A DNA stretch of 64,000 nucleotides from Bacteroides sp. (GTDB taxonomy: Bacteria > Bacteroidota > Bacteroidia > Bacteroidales > Bacteroidaceae). The notes beneath the pieces are model-generated. The model saw only the letters and a list, made by a program, of their open reading frames with translations. It was not told where the DNA came from and ran no database searches. The position numbers and the translations under genes are program-made. Positions 53,363 through 63,900 of this stretch are shown in pieces. The number at the start of each line of letters is the position of its first letter. Within the stretch, counting starts at the first letter, position 1. The DNA lies in assembly GCF_030151085.1 (NCBI RefSeq), contig NZ_JASLER010000005.1, positions 59,288-123,287 on the forward strand. The letters are read 5' to 3'.

Positions 53363-56300
53363 ATGGATATAAGAAAGCAACTCATTGTTCTTATACTGAT
53401 ACTTCTGTGTGCTCCCGTTTCTGCACAAAAACAAGAGAAACGTATCACACTAAGTTTCACAAACATCTCACTATCAGAAGCTATGCCCAAAATAGAGAAG
53501 GCAAGCGGATATACTTTCTTCTACGAATCACAACAGTTGAACGTAAACCAGAAAGTCAGCCTCAACGTGAAGAACGAAACAGTCGGCAAAACCATTGCCG
53601 CCCTACTCAAAGGAACAAATATCAAATTTGAAATCGACGCAACACACATCATTCTATATACCGGAAAGAATGCAAAGCCATCCGGAGACCCTCAAACAAT
53701 AACAGGAACCGTAGTAGATGAAAACGGTGAGCCGATTATCGGAGCCAATGTAATGGTAGTAGGCACCAACACAGGTGTAATTACCGATATTGATGGAAAA
53801 TATTCTATCAACGCTCCCTTCGGAGCTAATCTACAGATTTCATACATCGGCTTTATTACCCAATCTATCAAAGCCGGTAGTAAGAACCTTGTAAAATTGG
53901 TAGAAGACAGCAAAACACTTGCCGAAGTCGTAGTAATCGGTTACGGTACCCAACGTAAATCGGACTTGACCGGTGGTCTTGTATCTGTAGACCAAAAGAA
54001 GCTGAACATGATAAACAGCAGTAACCTGATGGACCGCCTTGCCGGCCAGATTCCGGGTTTGAGCGTAACCACCGGTGATGCCAAACCGGGTGCTGACCAG
54101 ACTCTACGTGTTCGTGGAGAGAACTCATTGAGCGCAGATAACTCTCCGCTTATTGTATTGGATGGTATTCCTTACAATGGTTCTTTGAGTGACATCGACC
54201 CCAACATCATCGAAAACCTAAGTGTATTGAAAGATGCATCCGCAGCAGCTATCTACGGTTCTCGCGGTTCTAACGGTGTTATCCTTATTCAGTCAAAGAA
54301 AGGCAAGAAAGGTGCAGCACAAGTTACGTACAAAGGACAATTCAGAATGTCACAGCCTCAACAGACCATCGACGTGATGACTCCGGGTGAATACATTACA
54401 TTCAAACAAGACATCGCCCGTCTGAAAGATGGATGGAGCGGTGACCAACTGAACCCTGAAAATATATTGAGCGCCAGCGAACTTGTAAACTATAAACAAG
54501 GCATCACAAACGATTGGCAAGACCTCATTTTCCGCAATGCCTTTACAATGGAACATCAAGTGGGCATCTCCGGCGGTACCGAAAGCACTACTTATATGGG
54601 TGCAGTTTCTTACTTGGATCAAGAAGGTGTAGTTTACAACTCCGACATGAAACGCTACAACCTGAACTTAAGCGTGACTCAGGTATTGAATAAATGGTTG
54701 ACCATCGGTGTACAGACTCAGTTCGTACAAAGAGATGGCGGTGGCATTACTCCCAACATCGAACATGCCGTAAAGCAAAGTCCTTATGGTATCTTCAAAG
54801 ACGAGAATGGTAATTACTACGAAGAACCTATGGATCAGTCGTTAATCATCAATCCGATGGCTAATGTCAATGCCGACCAGGATCAGACAAACCGCAACTT
54901 CTTCATCAATACCTATGCTGACATCTTATTACCTGTAAAGGGACTTTCTGCCCGCACGACCTTCGGTTATAACTATCGTAGTGGTTTCACAGGTACTTAT
55001 TATGGCCGTGATACCAAAGACGGTAGAACAGCCAGTGGTAAAGCCAGCATCAGCAATGAACATTACTGGGATTATACTTGGGAAAACTTGCTTAAATACA
55101 ATCGTGAGTTTGGCAAACATCGTTTTGATGCAACCGGTTTGTTCAGTGTACAACAAACTCAAAGAAAGAAGTCCAATCAATCTGCCGAAAGCTTTGTGAA
55201 CGATGATTCCAGCTATCACAATATCAGTGCCGGTGAAAATAAGAAAACCGTAGGTTCCAGCTTACAAGAAACATCCATGTTGTCTTACATGCTTCGTTTG
55301 AACTATTCGTATGCAGGTAAATATATGTTGACCCTGACCGGTCGTTCCGATGGTTACTCTGCTTTTGGTGCCAACAATAAATATGCAATCTTCCCCTCAG
55401 TAGCAGCTGCATGGAACATCGCTTCCGAGAATTTTATGGAAGGCGCACAAAGTTGGTTGGACCAATTAAAGCTACGTGTATCCTATGGTTCTAACGGTAA
55501 CCAAGCTATCAGCCCTTATCAGACATTGGACCGTCTGCACCTCACCAACTACATTTGGGGCGACGGAGGCACAGGTGTTAATGGTGCTTATTTGGCTAAT
55601 GATGGTGTAGGTAATCCTAACCTGAAATGGGAAACTACCAATACCTTCAACGTAGGTATCGACTACTCTTTTTTCAATGGACGTATCAACGGTAATATCG
55701 AAATGTATGTTGCCAATACCAAAGATTTGCTGATGAAGCGTACTGTACCCATCATGAATGGCTATAAGACCATCTGGGACAATGTGGGCAAGACTCGCAA
55801 CAAAGGTGTTGAAATCACTTTGAACACTGTAAACATCCGTAAGAAAGATTTTGAGTGGAGCACCGGCATCATCTTCTCACTAAACCGTGACAAGATTGTA
55901 GACCTGCGTGGTGACAAGAAAGATGATGTTACCAATAAATGGTTCATCGGCAAGCCCCTGAGAGTATATTATGATTACGAAGTAGGTGGTATCTGGCAAG
56001 AAGGCGACAAATTTACTTATACCGCAGACGATGGCAAAGAAAAAGAAATTCAAAAAGGTGCCAAACCAGGTTCAGCCAAAGTGAAAGATGCAGATGGAAA
56101 CGGCTATATCAACTCTGATGATAAAGTGGTGGTTGGTTCCAAAAATCCAAGCTTCCTGATGTCAATGAGCAATACTTTGACCTACAAGAATTTCTATCTA
56201 TCATTCTTGCTGAACGGTACTTTCAAAGTAACACGCGAATTGAATGAGGCCAATATCGGTAGCTGGAGCTACAACCTCTACAATTATCTGCATAATGCTG

Positions 56301-56599
56301 ACTATTGGACACCCGAACACACGAATTCCAAATATGCATCACCGGTATATAATAACTTCGATGGCCATGCTTATTACAAGGATTACACCTATGTTCAAAT
56401 CAAAAATATTACCGTAGGGTATAATTTTGATGCCAACTTTATCAAGAAATTAGGTATCACCGGTTTGGGCGTTAACCTCAGCGTAGAGAATCCTTATACA
56501 TTCTGTGACATCCGCAGCGTATTGAACTACGATAACAGTTGGTTTGCTTCATATCCTACTGCCCGTTCTTATGTACTGGGATTGAACTTAACATTCTAA
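53363..56599 (+). CDS. SusC-type TonB-dependent receptor with STN domain (system 2)
   Basis: This 1078-residue outer-membrane receptor has a signal peptide ending near VSAQ. An STN domain lies at about 25-100 (LSFTNISLSEAMPKIEKASG). A carboxypeptidase-regulatory-like domain lies at about 112-190 (GTVVDENGEPIIGANVMVVG). The plug entry LAEVVVIGYGTQRKSDLTGG and a barrel follow, ending SYVLGLNLTF. The STN domain matches sigma/anti-sigma signalling. Identity with SusC1 is limited to the family motifs, so the two receptors probably import different ligands. Confidence 0.96.
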   Translation: MDIRKQLIVLILILLCAPVSAQKQEKRITLSFTNISLSEAMPKIEKASGYTFFYESQQLNVNQKVSLNVKNETVGKTIAALLKGTNIKFEIDATHIILYTGKNAKPSGDPQTITGTVVDENGEPIIGANVMVVGTNTGVITDIDGKYSINAPFGANLQISYIGFITQSIKAGSKNLVKLVEDSKTLAEVVVIGYGTQRKSDLTGGLVSVDQKKLNMINSSNLMDRLAGQIPGLSVTTGDAKPGADQTLRVRGENSLSADNSPLIVLDGIPYNGSLSDIDPNIIENLSVLKDASAAAIYGSRGSNGVILIQSKKGKKGAAQVTYKGQFRMSQPQQTIDVMTPGEYITFKQDIARLKDGWSGDQLNPENILSASELVNYKQGITNDWQDLIFRNAFTMEHQVGISGGTESTTYMGAVSYLDQEGVVYNSDMKRYNLNLSVTQVLNKWLTIGVQTQFVQRDGGGITPNIEHAVKQSPYGIFKDENGNYYEEPMDQSLIINPMANVNADQDQTNRNFFINTYADILLPVKGLSARTTFGYNYRSGFTGTYYGRDTKDGRTASGKASISNEHYWDYTWENLLKYNREFGKHRFDATGLFSVQQTQRKKSNQSAESFVNDDSSYHNISAGENKKTVGSSLQETSMLSYMLRLNYSYAGKYMLTLTGRSDGYSAFGANNKYAIFPSVAAAWNIASENFMEGAQSWLDQLKLRVSYGSNGNQAISPYQTLDRLHLTNYIWGDGGTGVNGAYLANDGVGNPNLKWETTNTFNVGIDYSFFNGRINGNIEMYVANTKDLLMKRTVPIMNGYKTIWDNVGKTRNKGVEITLNTVNIRKKDFEWSTGIIFSLNRDKIVDLRGDKKDDVTNKWFIGKPLRVYYDYEVGGIWQEGDKFTYTADDGKEKEIQKGAKPGSAKVKDADGNGYINSDDKVVVGSKNPSFLMSMSNTLTYKNFYLSFLLNGTFKVTRELNEANIGSWSYNLYNYLHNADYWTPEHTNSKYASPVYNNFDGHAYYKDYTYVQIKNITVGYNFDANFIKKLGITGLGVNLSVENPYTFCDIRSVLNYDNSWFASYPTARSYVLGLNLTF

Positions 56600-56618
56600 A
56601 CACTTAAACTTATATACA

Positions 56619-58235
56619 ATGAAGAATTATATATCAAAAGCCGCTATTGCTCTGCTAGTGACGTTATCAGCCACCGGTTGTTCCGACTTCCTCGACGAGA
56701 ATCTGAAGAGTGAATTAGCTCCGGACAATACTTATACAAGTACCTACGGCTTTGAAGTCGGCTCTACCGGACTCTATGCCGAAGCACGTTCCGAATATAA
56801 CACATGGGGCGAAAACGGAGCATATATGCACAATGCCGCTTGCCCGTACGAGGCTCTGCAAATTGCTACCGACCTTGCTACAATGGGTACCAAGGATGGT
56901 TCTATCCAACCTTTCGGCTATCTTACATTAACTCCGAATACCGGCATTGTAGGTTCCTATTGGAACTGGGCTTACAGCTTAATAGCAGGTGCCAATGAAA
57001 TGTTGAAATACTCCGAGATAAACACAAACTGGGACAAGAGTACAGACAAGGCACTCTATCAGGCAGAATCACGCTTCTTCCGTGCTTACGCTTATCGCAC
57101 ACTGGTTTATCTGTATGGAGATGTTCCTTATGTTGACAAGATTCAGGAAGACTTTAAAGTAGACTTTACTCGTACTCCGAAAGCGGAAGTAATTTCTCAC
57201 ATGGTAGATGATTTGAAGTTTGCCGTTGACAATCTTCCTAAAGACCCTGATGCTGTAAAAGTAGGAAAGTTAACCAAATGGGCTGCCGAGCATCTGTTAA
57301 GTGAAGTCTACCTAATGCAAGGAGATTATACTAAGGCAGAAACGGCTGCTTCTAACGTTATTGAAAGTGGTTATTTCCACTTGATGGAAGATCGTTTTGG
57401 CGAGAAAGCTAAAGAAAAAGGAGATGTATTCTCTGACTTATTTGTAGAGAATAACCAAAACCGCACTTCCGGTAATACGGAGAGTATTTGGGTGATGCAA
57501 TTTGAATATAATACCACCGGTGGTGGTACAAACTCTGATGATTGGACCCGCCGCGCTTGGGAACCCAAGTATTTTGAGATTCCCGGTTTTACATTGGCCG
57601 ACTCCCTTGGTGGTCGTGGACTGTCTCAACTAGTTCCTATGAAATGGTGGATTGGTGAAGACGCAGGTTTCTTTGATAAGAATGACATCCGTAACTCAGA
57701 GTATAACATCAAGCGCGACTGGTACTATAACAATCCCAAGATGCCTGAAACTTACGGTACGAAAGCTCAGATTACTGACGAAACATGGTTTACTACTTAT
57801 CGTCTTTATCCTGCTTTGACTAAATTCTTCTACGGACGTGCCGAGAATCTTTCTTTGACCGGTGCTTTCCGTGATCGTATGAAATTCCGTTTATCAGAAA
57901 CCTATTTACTTCTTTGTGAAGCAAGACTAGGAAAGAAAGATATACCGGGAGCCCGTGAAGCTATCAACGTAGTACGCCGCCGTGCCCACGCTACAGAGAT
58001 TACCGATAAAGAAATGACATTAGACTTCTTATTGGACGAACGTATTCGTGAATTAGTTGGTGAGGAATCACGCCGCTTTACTTTGGTAAGAACAGGCAAA
58101 CTATTGGAACGTACACGTAAATACAACACAGAATCAGGACCTGCTATGCGCGACTATCATGCATTGTGGCCCATTCCACAAAGTATTATCGACTCAAACA
58201 CAGGTGCTGAATTCCCACAGAATCCGGAATATTAA
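56619..58235 (+). CDS. SusD/RagB-type glycan-binding lipoprotein (system 2)
   Basis: This 538-residue lipoprotein has the lipobox ATGC with Cys21. SusD-type helices follow (AESRFFRAYAYRTLVYLYGD, RLSETYLLLCEARLGKKDIP) and the C-terminal segment ERIRELVGEESRRFTLVRTG. It starts 19 bp after susC2. A hairpin terminator separates it from the GH105 fusion gene, suggesting that the transporter pair is more highly expressed than the enzyme. Confidence 0.96.
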   Translation: MKNYISKAAIALLVTLSATGCSDFLDENLKSELAPDNTYTSTYGFEVGSTGLYAEARSEYNTWGENGAYMHNAACPYEALQIATDLATMGTKDGSIQPFGYLTLTPNTGIVGSYWNWAYSLIAGANEMLKYSEINTNWDKSTDKALYQAESRFFRAYAYRTLVYLYGDVPYVDKIQEDFKVDFTRTPKAEVISHMVDDLKFAVDNLPKDPDAVKVGKLTKWAAEHLLSEVYLMQGDYTKAETAASNVIESGYFHLMEDRFGEKAKEKGDVFSDLFVENNQNRTSGNTESIWVMQFEYNTTGGGTNSDDWTRRAWEPKYFEIPGFTLADSLGGRGLSQLVPMKWWIGEDAGFFDKNDIRNSEYNIKRDWYYNNPKMPETYGTKAQITDETWFTTYRLYPALTKFFYGRAENLSLTGAFRDRMKFRLSETYLLLCEARLGKKDIPGAREAINVVRRRAHATEITDKEMTLDFLLDERIRELVGEESRRFTLVRTGKLLERTRKYNTESGPAMRDYHALWPIPQSIIDSNTGAEFPQNPEY

Positions 58236-58286
58236 TAGATATTAGTTTAGAATAAGGTAAAAAAGATCGTTTTCAAGATTCTCATC

Positions 58287-58329
58287 AAGGGAATTGTCGG
58301 TGTCCATTGAGAACAAAGGCAATTCCCTT
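58287..58329 (+). terminator. Hairpin after susD2
   Basis: AAGGGAATTG (58287-58296) and CAATTCCCTT (58320-58329) are perfect 10-bp arms, followed by a T-rich stretch. The GH105 gene starts 20 bp later, so read-through or a second promoter must supply it. Confidence 0.65.
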
Positions 58330-58349
58330 TATTATTTAATCAAACAATT

Positions 58350-60902
58350 ATGAAGATAAACAAACAAATTATTACAGCATTGTTTCTGCTTGTTTGCGCT
58401 ACAGCATTCTCACAAGTACCCTTCAGCAAAGCCGAGATCAAAGGTCTAATGAAGCAAGTGGCAGATTGGCAGATAAAGAATCCCAGTACCGAACACGAAC
58501 ACCACGACTTGGACTGGACCAACGGAGCACTTTACGTCGGTATGGCTGACTGGGCAAAGTTGGCAGAGCAGCAAGACCAAGACAGCACATACTACCAATG
58601 GTTATACAAAATCGGTTCCCGCAATGGGTGGCAACCTTACAAACGGATGTACCACGCCGATGACATAGCCGTATCACAATCTTTTATAGACCTATATCGC
58701 AGGTATAAGAAAGAGAACATGCTCATCCCTACTTTAGCACGTGCAGAGTGGATAGTCAACCATCCTTCCGATGGCCCTTTCAAATTAGTAGAAAACAATA
58801 GCAAAACGTTGGAACGCTGGACTTGGTGTGATGCCCTGTTCATGGCTCCCCCCGTATATGCCAAGCTATACCGTGAAACCGGTAACCGCAAGTTTCTCCA
58901 ATTCATGGATAACGAATACCGAGCCACATACGACTATCTGTTTGATAAGGAGGAAAATCTCTTCTATCGTGATTGGCGCTACTTCGGTAAGAAAGAAGCC
59001 AATGGAAAGAAAGTATTTTGGGGACGTGGCAATGCCTGGGTACTAGGAGGATTAGCAGAAATACTGCAAGAACTACCCAAAGATCTGATAGAGCGTGCAT
59101 ACTATGAAGAACTCTTCATCAAGCTATGTACGCGTGTCGCCGAATTGCAAAATGAAGATGGATACTGGCATGCCAGTCTTTTAGACCCAGCCTCCTACCC
59201 TTCGCCCGAAACAAGTTCTACCGGTTTCTTCGTCTATGCACTGGCTTATGGTGTAAATGCAGGTATCTTGTCCGAAGATGATTTCATGCCTGTTATCATC
59301 AAAGGCTGGAAGGCACTGACCGATGCGGTAGACGCAAATGGCAAACTCGGCTGGGTACAACCCATCGGAGCCGATCCGCGCAAAGTAACCCGCGACATGA
59401 CCGAAGTATATGGCGTAGGCGCTTTTCTGCTAGCCGGATGCCAAATGTACAAAATGGCAGTCGATACAGAAGCTAACTATATCAAGATATGGCCGGACAA
59501 GAAAACAATGTTGGGAAATCCCTTAAGCGGATGGGTAGTATATGGCAACGAGAATGTCAACGATGACTTCTGGAAAAAGTACGACCATATTTATGTGGCC
59601 GAGAAAGGAACCACAGTAAAAGTTTCCGACTATGCCCGCACACTGTACATCCGTACTCATTGGAGCACCTTCAATCCTGCCGAAGGCGTATACGGATGGG
59701 ATACTGACGAGAAGTTGAAAAAGGTCATCCAAGGAGCACTAGACAGAGGAATGCGACTTTCTTTCCGTGTGGTAGTCGATAGCCGTGACCGGAAGAATGA
59801 AGCCACTCCGGCTTATGTCTTCGATGCCGGAGCCAAATATTATACTGACCGTGGGTTACGCTCTCCCTATCCTGACGATCCTATCTTTCAGGAGAAATAT
59901 GCGAAGTTCATTGAAGCCTTTGCCAAAAAGTACAACGATCCTGATTTAGTGGAATTTGTAGATGGTTACGGACTGGGCAAGTGGGGAGAAGCACATACCA
60001 TGAAGTATATTGACCCTAAGAACCGCGAATCTGTATTCAACTGGATTATCGACTTATATTCCAAGTACTTTACCAAAGTCCCCTTAGTCATCAACTACCA
60101 CCGCTGGATGGGAGCCGGCAAAGACTGGGCTGGCGAAGAAAACTTCGACCCGGATAGTGAACGCCTGCTGGTCAGTGCCTACAATAAAGGTTATTCTCTA
60201 CGTCACGATGCCTTCGGAATGCGGGAGTATTATGGTCAATGGGAACGCAAACATGTAAAACCTTGGATCATGAAGCGCCCTGTACTACTGGAAGGTGGTT
60301 GGATTGTCGGCAAGCATTCTTTCCAATTAGATACTAGCGGTTATAAAACAGCAAAAGATGTTCGTATGGGCGAGTATGAGGATGGCAAAGAAGCTTACGT
60401 CAATATGATGGATTTCCGTGTAGGCGACGAAACAATAAGTTGGTTTCGGGATGCTTTCCCCTTAGTCGAGCGTTTCATTTCTGAAGGTGGTTATCGTTTA
60501 TATCCCGACTCTATCGTTGTCCCCAAAGAAGTGAAAAGCGGTTCTAAAATAAAAATAACCCATCGCTGGAATAATTTAGGTTGGGGTTATTGTCCAACCA
60601 ACATTCCCCAATGGAACCAAAAGTATAAAGTAGCTTTTGCTTTATTGGATAAAAAAGATAAAATAGTATACTCATTTCTTGATACAAAGACCGACCTATC
60701 TACTTGGATTAAAGGTACTCCCACTACTTACGAATTTGCCCCGAACATACGTGGTGTAAAAAGTGGTAATTATACTTGGGCAGTTGCCTTAGTTGATACT
60801 ACCAAAGGAAATGGCAGCAATATAAAAGGTTTGAATATGGCTGCAAAAGGAAACTTAACAAACTCCGGCTGGCTGAAGTTAGCAGAAGTGATTGTTAAAT
60901 AG
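58350..60902 (+). CDS. Two-domain enzyme: GH105 plus clan GH-A-like (DUF4832-type) barrel
   Basis: This 850-residue exported protein has a signal peptide (to about residue 22). A GH105 alpha6/alpha6 domain spans residues about 28-375, with candidate catalytic Asp161 in WTWCDALFMAPP and SSTGFFVYALAYG. GH105 enzymes hydrolyse terminal 4,5-unsaturated uronic acids. The second half (about 400-850) is a TIM-barrel-like domain with TLYIRTHWSTFNPAEGVYGW. Candidate acid/base is Glu547 (GKWGEAHT) and candidate nucleophile Glu648 (VLLEGGWIVG), the layout of clan GH-A. Its substrate is unknown. It is the only enzyme encoded beside SusCD2. Confidence 0.8.
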   Translation: MKINKQIITALFLLVCATAFSQVPFSKAEIKGLMKQVADWQIKNPSTEHEHHDLDWTNGALYVGMADWAKLAEQQDQDSTYYQWLYKIGSRNGWQPYKRMYHADDIAVSQSFIDLYRRYKKENMLIPTLARAEWIVNHPSDGPFKLVENNSKTLERWTWCDALFMAPPVYAKLYRETGNRKFLQFMDNEYRATYDYLFDKEENLFYRDWRYFGKKEANGKKVFWGRGNAWVLGGLAEILQELPKDLIERAYYEELFIKLCTRVAELQNEDGYWHASLLDPASYPSPETSSTGFFVYALAYGVNAGILSEDDFMPVIIKGWKALTDAVDANGKLGWVQPIGADPRKVTRDMTEVYGVGAFLLAGCQMYKMAVDTEANYIKIWPDKKTMLGNPLSGWVVYGNENVNDDFWKKYDHIYVAEKGTTVKVSDYARTLYIRTHWSTFNPAEGVYGWDTDEKLKKVIQGALDRGMRLSFRVVVDSRDRKNEATPAYVFDAGAKYYTDRGLRSPYPDDPIFQEKYAKFIEAFAKKYNDPDLVEFVDGYGLGKWGEAHTMKYIDPKNRESVFNWIIDLYSKYFTKVPLVINYHRWMGAGKDWAGEENFDPDSERLLVSAYNKGYSLRHDAFGMREYYGQWERKHVKPWIMKRPVLLEGGWIVGKHSFQLDTSGYKTAKDVRMGEYEDGKEAYVNMMDFRVGDETISWFRDAFPLVERFISEGGYRLYPDSIVVPKEVKSGSKIKITHRWNNLGWGYCPTNIPQWNQKYKVAFALLDKKDKIVYSFLDTKTDLSTWIKGTPTTYEFAPNIRGVKSGNYTWAVALVDTTKGNGSNIKGLNMAAKGNLTNSGWLKLAEVIVK

Positions 60903-60919
60903 TTAATCCCCTAATAAAA

Positions 60920-60954
60920 GAAAATCCCGTAAGACATGATCTTACGGGATTTTC
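60920..60954. terminator. Strong bidirectional terminator
   Basis: GAAAATCCCGTAAGA (60920-60934) and TCTTACGGGATTTTC (60940-60954) are perfect 15-bp arms around 5 nt. A-rich and T-rich flanks serve both the GH105 and the convergent peptidase gene. Confidence 0.95.
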
Positions 60955-60982
60955 TATATCAGTACTTCAGAATTAAGTTTAC

Positions 60983-63900
60983 TTATTTCTTTGCCGGCAA
61001 CTGCTTCAGCAGACAATCTACTGCCACTTTCAATTGTGCATCATCACCCTTCAAAGCAGCTTCCGGTTCATTGTAAATCAATATATCCGGTTGTAATGTA
61101 TGGTTTTCAAGATAATTACCTTGCATATCCATACAACCTACCTGCGGAATACCGAACACAATGCTCGGATCAATCTGACGTTCCCACCAAACAGCGGTCA
61201 TCGTTCCGGCAACAGGTGTACCAACCAACTTACCTATACCTAGAGTTTTATATACAAAAGGAGTACCGTGTGCGTTACTATAGTTATCCTCGCAAACCAG
61301 CATACATGATGGTTTCAACCATTTATTGAAAGGATCGCTACCAATATATTGCCCACGCGGAACAAACCGTTCATACTCTTTTCCACTTAGCAAGGTCACA
61401 ACGTCATCGTGCAACCATCCGCCACCATTGTGGCGAACATCCACTACAACCGCTTCTTTAGCACGATTCTGTTCACTCAACAAATCAGAGTATATCTTAC
61501 GGAAACTTTCACTATCCATTCCCTTGATATGAACATAACCGATGCGACCACCGGAAAGCGCTTCTACCTTCTTACGGCAATTCTCCACCCAACGCTTATA
61601 AAGTAGTTCGCTTTGTGCACCGGAAGTAATAGGCTTCAAGGTCTCTTCAAAACGTTTACCTGTAGCAGGATCATAAACAGAAAGCACAACTTTACGTCCG
61701 GCCTTACCTTCCAGCAACGGGAAGTAATCGCTACCTGCTTTTATGGCAGTACCGTCTATCTTCTCGATAACACAACCGGGTTTCACATCCGTTTTCTTCT
61801 TTGTCAACGGACTTTGAGCAATGATTTCCTTTATCTTTAATCCATCGCCGGTATAAGTATCATCGTAGAATACACCTAAATTAGCGGTGGCTAACGGAGC
61901 ACCGGGAGCAGAATAACGTGCACCGGTATGCGAGCCGTTCAACTCACCCAACATTTCACTCAACATTTCTGTAAAGTCATAGTTGTTGTTGATAGATGGC
62001 AAGAAGCGTTTATAAGTTTCTTTATACCCGGTCCAGTCTGTTCCTTGCAAGTCGGCTACATAGAATTTATCATCTACTTGCTGCCAAACATGATCGAAAA
62101 TATATTGGCGCTCACCGTATGGCTGATAATCAAAGAACGCTTCAAACTCAATCGGAGTAATCTTGCTACCTTCTATTTCAATCTTCTTCATGCCATCGTA
62201 ACTGCCAAGGAAAATGTTCTTCCCGTCTTTATCGGATAGCAAAGCACCAGCACCCACTTTCTTCAAAAGAACTTTAGTCGAATTCTCTTTCAGATTGTGT
62301 TCCCAAAGATCATATCCGTCTTCAAAAGTAGATAGATAATAAAGAATATCCCCTTTTTGTGTAAGTATGGCATCTGCCATGTGTGAAGAGTTCACAGTAA
62401 GACGTACAATACGGTCGAAACGATTGGCAAGGTCAAACTTCAAAGGTTCCACTTTCTTTTCTTTATCCTTGTCCTTATCTGTATCGGCTTTCTTTTTAGT
62501 ATCTTTTCCATCCTTTTTCTCTGCTTTTTCCTTCTCTTCCTTAGCAGCCTTTTCAGCCTCTTCCAGCAAAGCAGTCTCTTCTTTGTTCATCAAGAAGCGG
62601 TCGTATGCTTCAGCATCAAAGAACATGATATACGTATCATCTTCAGAGCCCCAGCTACCATGACTACGGTATCCGGCACGGTCGCTAGTCCAAATCATAG
62701 CCTTACCGCCTAATACCCATTTGGCATTACCATCGCTATATCCGCTTTGAGTAAGATTTACCATTTCGCCTTTACCGTCGGCATTCACCAATACAACATC
62801 CTTGTTATTCCAACCGCCAACACCGATATAGTCCGAAAGAATCCATTTGCTGTCGGGGCTCCATTGGTACCATTGGTCGCCATCAGAATAAGAATATTGA
62901 TATTTACCGTCCATAACCGTACGCACTTCTTTCGTTTTCAGATTGATGACGCGGATGGCAGTACGGTTTTCAAGGAAAGCAATTTCTTTTCCATCAGGAC
63001 TGTATTGAGGTTGGAAAGAAGCCACGTCAGAGTTTATCAACTTCTCTTCTTTTAATTCCGTAGCGTATGTAAACAGCTTTTCGTCTTTACGGACAATGCT
63101 TGAAGTATAAACTTGCCAAAGTCCGTTACGTTCAGAAGCATAAACCAATGTACGACCATCAGGAGCAAAATTTATATCACGTTCCTGACAAGGAGTATTG
63201 GTTATCTGTTTCGTAGTTTTATAATCTACAGAAGTCACATAAACATCACCACGCAGAATAAAGGCAACTTCTTTTCCGTCAGGAGATACAGCCATTTCCG
63301 TAGCACCACTACTCTTAATCTGACGAATAAGATCTTTATCATTTTTATCAGAAACGATACTTATATTCACTTTATTGGGTTGACCGCCCGGAAGGAGCGT
63401 GTAGATTTCTCCATCATAACCATAGCAGAGTTTACCATCAGCCGATCCACTAAGGAAACGTACCGGTTGCTTGGTGTGATGCGTAATTTGTATAGCAGTC
63501 GAAGCACCCGGTGTACGTTGGTACACATTGAAAGTTCCGTTCTCTTCGCTCAGATAGTAGAATGACTTTCCATCGGGAGCCCAAACCGGTTCACGATCTT
63601 CTCCACCAAAAGTGGTCAACTGCTGGTAATGAGGTTCTTTAGCTGGATTGTACATCCAAATGTCACGGGCAATAGGTGATACATGGTGTTTACGCCAGTA
63701 GTCCTCGTATCCCTTCTTGTCCTGATAAAGCATTACTCCCTCTTTGTTGATAGAGATACACTCCATGGGCATGGACGAAACCATCTGCGGACGTCCGCCT
63801 TCTACAGAAACTTGATACACTTGACGGAACTGTCCATTGGAAGGGAAAACCACCGCCTCAACGGAAGGCATTACATCTGCCGAAAACAAGATATGCCCTG

